NCBI GenBank assembly: GCA_032622095.1
Contig: CP136067.1
Location: forward strand, 176,920,556-176,984,555
Length of the DNA stretch: 64,000 nt
From: Siphonodentalium dalli
Taxonomy: Eukaryota; Mollusca; Scaphopoda; Gadilida; Siphonodentaliidae
Reading direction: 5' to 3'
Both the position numbers and the translations under genes were made by a program. Below are positions 58,801 to 64,000 of the stretch, one piece after another. How positions within the stretch are numbered: position 1 is the first letter of the stretch; each line of letters opens with the position of its first letter. The notes beneath the pieces were generated by a model. The model made no database searches and was not told the origin of the DNA. It worked only from the letters and a program-made list of their open reading frames with translations.

Positions 58801-59310
58801 GTGCAAAATTATTATATTAACTCATGGCGTTGTGCTGTACATTCTGATCCAAATTTAATTGTTCTATCAAAAGTTCACCATAATCCATTAGACTGTTGGT
58901 CAATATGGACTCGAGTACACGCCCAAGCACATTTATCATCCAAATATGTCAACTTGTGCCGGTTACTGAATAGGACAGCATTCAACAACAATACTCTCTG
59001 TAACCTTTGCTCTGTTCGCTTTAACAGTGAAATAACACATATCATGTTCTCGTGTCAATCGGGCATATTGATTCATGCGCGAAACATATACTGGGATTTC
59101 ATAACGAACAGATTCGGAATTCCAATATACATGTTCATGGCTTCGCTTACCGTTGACGACTTGTGTGCCATGCTTTTAGGTTCAAGATGTAACATATTAA
59201 ATATATCGGATTTTCCTCTGGATTTCATCGTCGACTCGACCGCAACATTCCTTCTGCATGCGAGCAAGGCTGTCAACGTTCTACGATCTACACCCGATGG
59301 TCTCGGCTGA
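55841..59310 (+). pseudogene. LINE ORF2: AP endonuclease, reverse transcriptase, C-terminal zinc motif; one frameshift
   Basis: Start ATG at 55841, 10 nt after ORF1. The endonuclease occupies residues 1-250: WNATG (Asn13), GVSEHW (Glu40), MGDFNAH (Asp157, Asn159), IDHIL (Asp219), and TSNHMP where most relatives have SDH. RT lies at about residues 490-760: SGKASGHDGI, SYRAISLLPVLYKIFE, AFLDSKKAFDKVWH, SQGTRQGGILSP, and PTTADDITLIS as the F/YADD box. The frame stops at 58444. The next frame is open from about 58399 to 59310 and continues the family pattern (LMPIEQEIHTRKLCFLGNL; CNLCSVRFNSEITHIMFSC). A single net -1 lesion near 58.40-58.44 kb therefore breaks an otherwise intact protein of about 1155 residues. 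Recent, but probably inactive. Confidence 0.9.
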
Positions 59311-60225
59311 TGGACAATTCGAAGCTATCTATAAATAATTTGTTTTTGCTATAATGATTCACACAAGAAACCTCTATATATACACACGTACATTGTGGTC
59401 GATAGTTCAAAGATAATTAATGCATGATCACCAGCAATCGGCAACACGCCTATTGTCACATCAAAACTGTTTTCATGCAGCTGGGCCATTTGCGTGTTAC
59501 ATAGTATCCATCATACACGCACATTCACATTATACCTGACATATGTCTTAAATAGGCCATTTTCATGCTACTTTCTGAATTCGATGTCTGAAATCTTTGT
59601 CTAATTTCACTCGATACGGTGATATGACGAAACACATTCTCAATTTCTTATACTCAACTTTGATGTTGACTAAATATTTTATTTGGAAGTTTTATTTCGC
59701 TCGATCACACGCATGTGATTTTGCTAATTTATTTCCACAAACGCTCATCAACTTTCACTCGACCAGTTAATATGACAACTCACATTCGAAAGTTCCAATA
59801 CTCAACTTTGATCTGCAATAAATATTTTATTCGGAAATTTTATTTCGCTAAATCACACGCATGTGATATTGCTAATCAGGTTTTGTTTTTTTGTTTTTTT
59901 GTTTTTTTTGTTTTTTGTTTTTGTTTTTTGTTTTTGTTGACAACTGGCATTTCTATATTAGATTATCACCGACCACCTTAACACATGGAATTTGAAAATA
60001 TCAGACCTGGCCGCATGCGTGTGACATGGCATAAACACTGTTATATTAATATTGTGACTAGTATTACATTTGCATGCATATTTATGTAACTTGTATATAA
60101 TTGTCATTTGTATATATGCTCTCCTAAATTGAGGAGGTTAACAATAAACTTACTATTACCGGCACATTTTTTCAATGGTATACACTCACTCCCCTGTCAC
60201 AACATAAAAAAGGTCCCAGGTGTTT

Positions 60226-60785
60226 GTAATAATTTCACTCGATAAGGTAATATGACGACACACATTCTCAATTTCTTATACTCAACTTTGATGTCCAGTA
60301 AATATTTTATTTGGAAGTTTTATTTCGCTCGATCACACGCATGTGATATTGCTAATTTATTTCCAGTTTCTTAAATAGGCTATTTTCATGAGATATATGC
60401 TACTTTCTGAATTCGTTGTCTGAAACCTTTGTATAATTTCACTCGAGAAGTTAATATGACGACACACATTCTCAAGTTCTAATACTCAACTTTGATGTCC
60501 AGTAAATATTTTATTTGGAAATATTATTTCGCTCGATCACACGCATGTGGTATTGCTAATCAGATTTAGAAAGGGCAATTGGCATTCGGGAACCTCTATG
60601 TATGCCTTCCCATTTCTAAATTCTATATTAGATTATCACCGACCTCACTAACACTTTAAACTTGAAAATGTCAGAACTATTGTGATTAGTATAACATTTG
60701 TATGCATATTTATATAACATGTATATATTTGTCATTTGTATATATGCTCTCCCAAATTGAGGAGGTTAACAATAAACTTTGTACT
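60226..60785 (+). mobile_element. Second LINE 3' UTR copy, same orientation
   Basis: Repeats the UTR from AATTTCACTCGATAAGG to GGAGGTTAACAATAAACTTT. It is diverged from the first copy, with CGGGAACCTCTATGTATGCC in place of the TTTTTG tract. Another 5'-truncated insertion; target duplication not evident. Confidence 0.85.
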
Positions 60786-61476
60786 GGTGTGATATTATGT
60801 TTACGGGTGTAGCCGGGGTAGAGATTCATGGCATGGTCCAATGTGTAGGGTGTTCAGCAAAAATAAGCAGATGACAGACAATACAATTTTAGCAGGATTC
60901 CAATTCATTGGTGCATGGGTAACGTTCAGATAATGAGCCGCTTGTTAAACTTTTTAACTGAACATTTCCTAAAGGAACAACACGTCAATGAGTAATGAAA
61001 TGGTTAATAATGATTCCCTCACAACCCCTAGCCACGTCTCTGACGATAGGCAGCAAATCAGGACAAAAGTGAATAATCCAGGTTTCCCCAAACTATCAAT
61101 ATCAATAACCATAGTAATAGTTTGAACATTTCCAGCTTTCGTTTCGAAGTGGAGATCGTGTAGAAATCCATTTATCCTGCCGTCACTTAATTAACTATTC
61201 GAAGCTGTCAGAGTATATGCATGGAACGCCTTGTAAAGGGTATACATTGATAGGTCTGTTGAACCATACTTTTAGACAAATGTATAATGCAGACTACACA
61301 CATCCGAATTTCAGAAAACTAGCCTTGTGTAGGTCTTCATAAACAGTTTAACAGGGCCGCTGTTATTAAGTTAGGATCCGATAACGACATTACAGGATGC
61401 AGTTATTGCCACGGATCGGATTATTTCTATACATGTCACTCGAAGGGTATTATCTCAATTTTGTTCGTCATATACT

Positions 61477-61853
61477 TTAAAGACATATTATGTACTTGTT
61501 CAGGTGCGTGAAACTGATAAGTTAGTATTCAGGTGCTATGACAACTGGAGGAATGTCACATTCTACTAACATCGCTGAAAATTTTAAGCAAATCGACCGT
61601 ACCACTCCATAGAAAACATCGTCAGAACTACGCTCAATTGTTAATATTTTGCTACTCGATTCGGGACGCATCTATCGGGGATAAACTAACGAAAGCGATT
61701 TCGTCATCGAGAGTTACTGCATTTAATTCATATATTTAGAATGACGGTGTGTGTTGTCAATTTGGATATACTATTTATAAAAATTACTAATTTGAACAGA
61801 TTATTCACCATTTCTGTTTGATCATCATGCCGGAGTGTTTCACATCACTTTAA
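61477..61853 (+). mobile_element. Element U, copy U4, complete
   Basis: 377 bp from TTAAAGACATATTATG to GTTTCACATCACTTTAA, TTAA at both ends. The only uninterrupted U copy here and the reference for U1-U3. Noncoding. 61004-61476 is unassigned. Confidence 0.88.
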
Positions 61854-61887
61854 CAATGTGTTCATTCAAACCCCACGTTGTTTCGCA

Positions 61888-62389
61888 TTAAAGGCACGTG
61901 CGGCCTTAATTGTCGAAAATATTCATATTTGTTCCAAACACCGTAAACAGAAAAACAGTAAAACGCATACAGTTCCATTCATATATACCATGACCATCGC
62001 GTAAACAGCATGTTATCATAAAGACCTACTATATTTTACATAAGCAAGAGCCTGTTTGTGTTACAGAAGACAGCACAATGCTACTGGCTAATCACACACA
62101 AATGGCAGAAACGCTCTTTATTAGTTCCATATCAGGTATTCACCCACAAAGAACGCTCTTTATGTTTACTATCATAATATAAACAAACACCAGAAAAGTA
62201 ACTTTTTACGCTTGTGTTTACATAACAATGGTCAAACATATGACCATAACATATTGTTTATGCGATATTTCTTATTTGTATACGGACAAAGTCTATCTAC
62301 ATTTTGATGTTCTTTCTGTTTGTGGCGGTTTTTGACGGGTGGAGATATTTTCACAGGATACCCACCGCCAAGGCCAACCGTGTCTTTAA
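61888..62389 (-). mobile_element. Family C MITE, copy C7
   Basis: AAAGGCACGTGCGGCC at the left and GGCCAACCGTGTCTTTAA at the right. AACGCTCTTT boxes 42 bp apart. Only 35 bp after the end of U4. Confidence 0.92.
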
Positions 62390-62681
62390 GCTGTAGGCCT
62401 ATATTCAGGAATCTTTAGCTAGTTTGGACCTTCTTGGTACAAACAGGGATAACCATGTGTAAGTAAAGCTGAATTGGTCATTGTCGCATGCATTTGTCTA
62501 AAAAAAAGGCACCCATGATCTCTCAAATGTGCATAAAGTCACCCAGAATCTCAAAGTCGATTCATGGGTCCGAAATCGCGTTTTTTGGATAACCCGGGTG
62601 TATTTTTGCACATTTCAGAGATCCTGGGTGTTATTTTGTACGAAACCATGCGACAATGACCAATTCAGCGGAATAGTTTAC

Positions 62682-63087
62682 TTAAACGGGCATGGCTCAT
62701 TCAAACCTCCATTTTTTTTCTACGTAATTTGGAGCCACGGATGCGATAGGTCGATAAATAAACGATCTATTGATATACCGGCTTCATATGCTCTGAAAAA
62801 CACTTTGGCAATGTCATAGCCATTTTCAACCGTTTTCAACTTTTCGCCAGAAGTCAAATAAACGCTCTTTATTGCTACCATATGAGAAATAGAAAACAAC
62901 GGAACGCTCTTTTCTGTTCCATGTCGTGCAAATGGCTGTTTTGTGTTTGGGAACCAAACACCGTATTCACAGTGGTATTTTTCATTACTTCAATGCGTCT
63001 TTTTTGGGTTACACAATGCTCGTATAAAGTTATCGACCTATTTTGATACTGAGAAAAATATTACGTGTATTTTGGAGCGGAAACCGT
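62682..63087 (+). mobile_element. Family B MITE, copy B4
   Basis: TTAAACGGGCATGGCTC at the left. AACGCTCTTT boxes 42 bp apart, though the CCATATCAGG centre has decayed to CCATATGAG. The last ~14 bp are missing where it meets B5. 62390-62681 is unassigned. Confidence 0.88.
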
Positions 63088-63518
63088 TAAGGCCACGTGG
63101 CGGTTTGCGCGCCAAAAATACTCCTAATAGTATGCGCATTTGAATTTGTCCCGGTATCGATATCGGTCGATATTAAAATACTTGAACTACCTTTCTAGTC
63201 GCATATAATAGGTCACAGAAAGACGCGTTAATGTCATAAACAAAATACAACGTTGAACACGGTGTTTGTGTCCCAATTCAAACAACAGCCATGAGCACGG
63301 AATGAAACAGAAAAGAGCGTTATGTATTAGTATAATCCTGATATGGTATATATAAAGAGCGTTTGTTACACGTCTGTGCTTAAAATTGAAAACGGCTGGA
63401 AAATGGCTGTGACCATGGCAAGTATTTTTCAGATCATATAAAGCCGGTATATCATTTTTTCGTGTATATTATACCTCCTTCCAAATTAGAAGCTCGAATT
63501 AATGAGCCATGTCCGTTT
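63087..63518 (-). mobile_element. Family B MITE, copy B5, inverted against B4
   Basis: AAGGCCACGTGGCGG at the left and AATGAGCCATGTCCGTTTAC at the right. Boxes at the 42-bp period with CCTGATATGG intact. B4 and B5 together form an imperfect 830-bp palindrome joined at a TTAA. Confidence 0.88.
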
Positions 63519-64000
63519 ACAAAAAAATCGACTGACACGAAACAATCATTGGATTCGAGTTATTTTCATATCGCGAATGGGGGCATGTTTGATTGGCTTC
63601 GTCCGCCCGGACATATATCTAAAATAACATGTTATCTGAACTTATTGAAATTTGGTATGGAGGTTGGCCAATAGGAGTACTTTCAAATGATGCAAGCTCC
63701 GTGGAGAGTTCAGTCTTATATACCGCTGCCAGAACCTGCGCAAAATGAGAGGAATTCACTCATTGTTTTATCTGAGACTTTTGTAGGTTACAATTCATTT
63801 TGCATTATTTTGAAAAATCTGAACTGTCCACATTCATTTGAAAACTGTCTAGATCAATCCTGAATGAATTGTAACTGACAAAACACTTCAATAAAAAATG
63901 TTAGGGTAAATGTAGGTGTACTAGCTCTTAGCTGTGTTAGATTTAATTAAGATAATACACATTCCGGCAGCGATCAGACATAGCGTGGCGAGGGGACTGA
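63519..64000. other. Unassigned; second copy of repeat Z
   Basis: 63790-63880 matches the Z copy near 47.8-47.9 kb (CTGTCCACATTCAT, GAATGAATTGTAACTGACAA). No coding signal. Confidence 0.45.

Larger units (their letters stand above)
54762..60152 (+). mobile_element. Nearly complete APE-type LINE
   Basis: Two ORFs are followed by an 840-bp 3' UTR with three CACACGCATGTGAT-type blocks, a TTTTTG-rich tract (59880-59940), and the end GAGGAGGTTAACAATAAACT. It has an endonuclease of the AP type, a reverse transcriptase and a Cys-Cys-His-Cys tail, so the lineage is in the broad CR1/L2/Jockey range; the exact clade cannot be fixed by eye. The 5' limit is uncertain and no clear target duplication of its own was found. 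Confidence 0.88.
53318..61003 (+). mobile_element. Family A copy A5 with AI-2 inside, expanded to 7.7 kb by later insertions
   Basis: A left end at 53320-53387 (ATTACTAAATGGATTCCCCC) and A right part at 60843-61003 (GTGTTCAGCAAAAATAAGCA to GTAATGAAATGGTTAA). Directly inside are AI arms: 53388-53613 with 54004-54094, and 60786-60842 in inverse orientation (GTACTGGTG...TTCATGGCATGG). Everything between is younger: H2, an inverted LINE tail, the LINE and a second LINE tail. Confidence 0.72.

Overview
This window looks like nuclear DNA of an animal, most likely a marine invertebrate (a mollusc-like genome would fit, but nothing here fixes the taxon). It is AT-rich. I could not recognise a cellular protein-coding gene, rRNA or tRNA anywhere. 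The recognisable coding sequence is retroelement-derived: one nearly complete LINE (54.8-59.3 kb), three decayed LINE fragments (24.4-28.7, 34.9 and 40.9 kb) and the tail of a Penelope-like GIY-YIG endonuclease (41.5 kb).

Much of the rest can be assigned to non-autonomous DNA elements, many present several times, so the window partly annotates itself. Family letters are mine. Elements bounded by TTAA are C (seven copies of about 500 bp), B (five, about 430 bp), U, H, P, X and F. Other families are A (about 260 bp), AI (a 507-bp foldback), I, K, L, M, T, Y and W. A head-to-tail Helitron array lies at 25.4-27.5 kb. Empty sites in sister copies prove several insertions: C3 and a 330-bp element inside M1 (compare M2 at 19.7 kb), C6 inside a Helitron, and H2 inside AI.

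Region by region: 0-9 kb holds nested A, AI, I, X, C, B and P copies. 9-16 kb is sparse, with a four-times repeated CG-containing motif, G runs, X2, a 27-bp tandem array and C2. 16-20 kb has a GA microsatellite, a perfect 18 x 24 bp minisatellite, and M1/M2 with nested insertions. 22-29 kb has H1, tandem C4/C5 and a LINE split by Helitrons. 29-33 kb is mostly unassigned. 33-38 kb has T, U and palindromes. 40-45 kb has a LINE fragment, element F with a nested Penelope-derived unit, B3, foldback Y and minisatellites. 47-52 kb has twin-hairpin K elements, U3 with a nested retroposon, M3 and L2. 53.3-61.0 kb is one stratified block: A containing AI, containing H2, an inverted LINE tail with a 58-bp direct repeat, and the LINE itself. 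61-64 kb ends with U4, C7 and an inverted B4/B5 pair.

The most novel signals are these. (1) A paired AAAGAGCGTT box with an invariant 42-bp start-to-start period is shared by the otherwise dissimilar families B and C, and recurs with a 31-bp period in the Helitrons. (2) Two families unrelated in sequence (H/I and K) share a twin-hairpin architecture. (3) A Penelope-derived GIY-YIG fragment sits between inverted repeats of about 105 bp. (4) A truncated LINE insertion is flanked by a 58-bp direct repeat.
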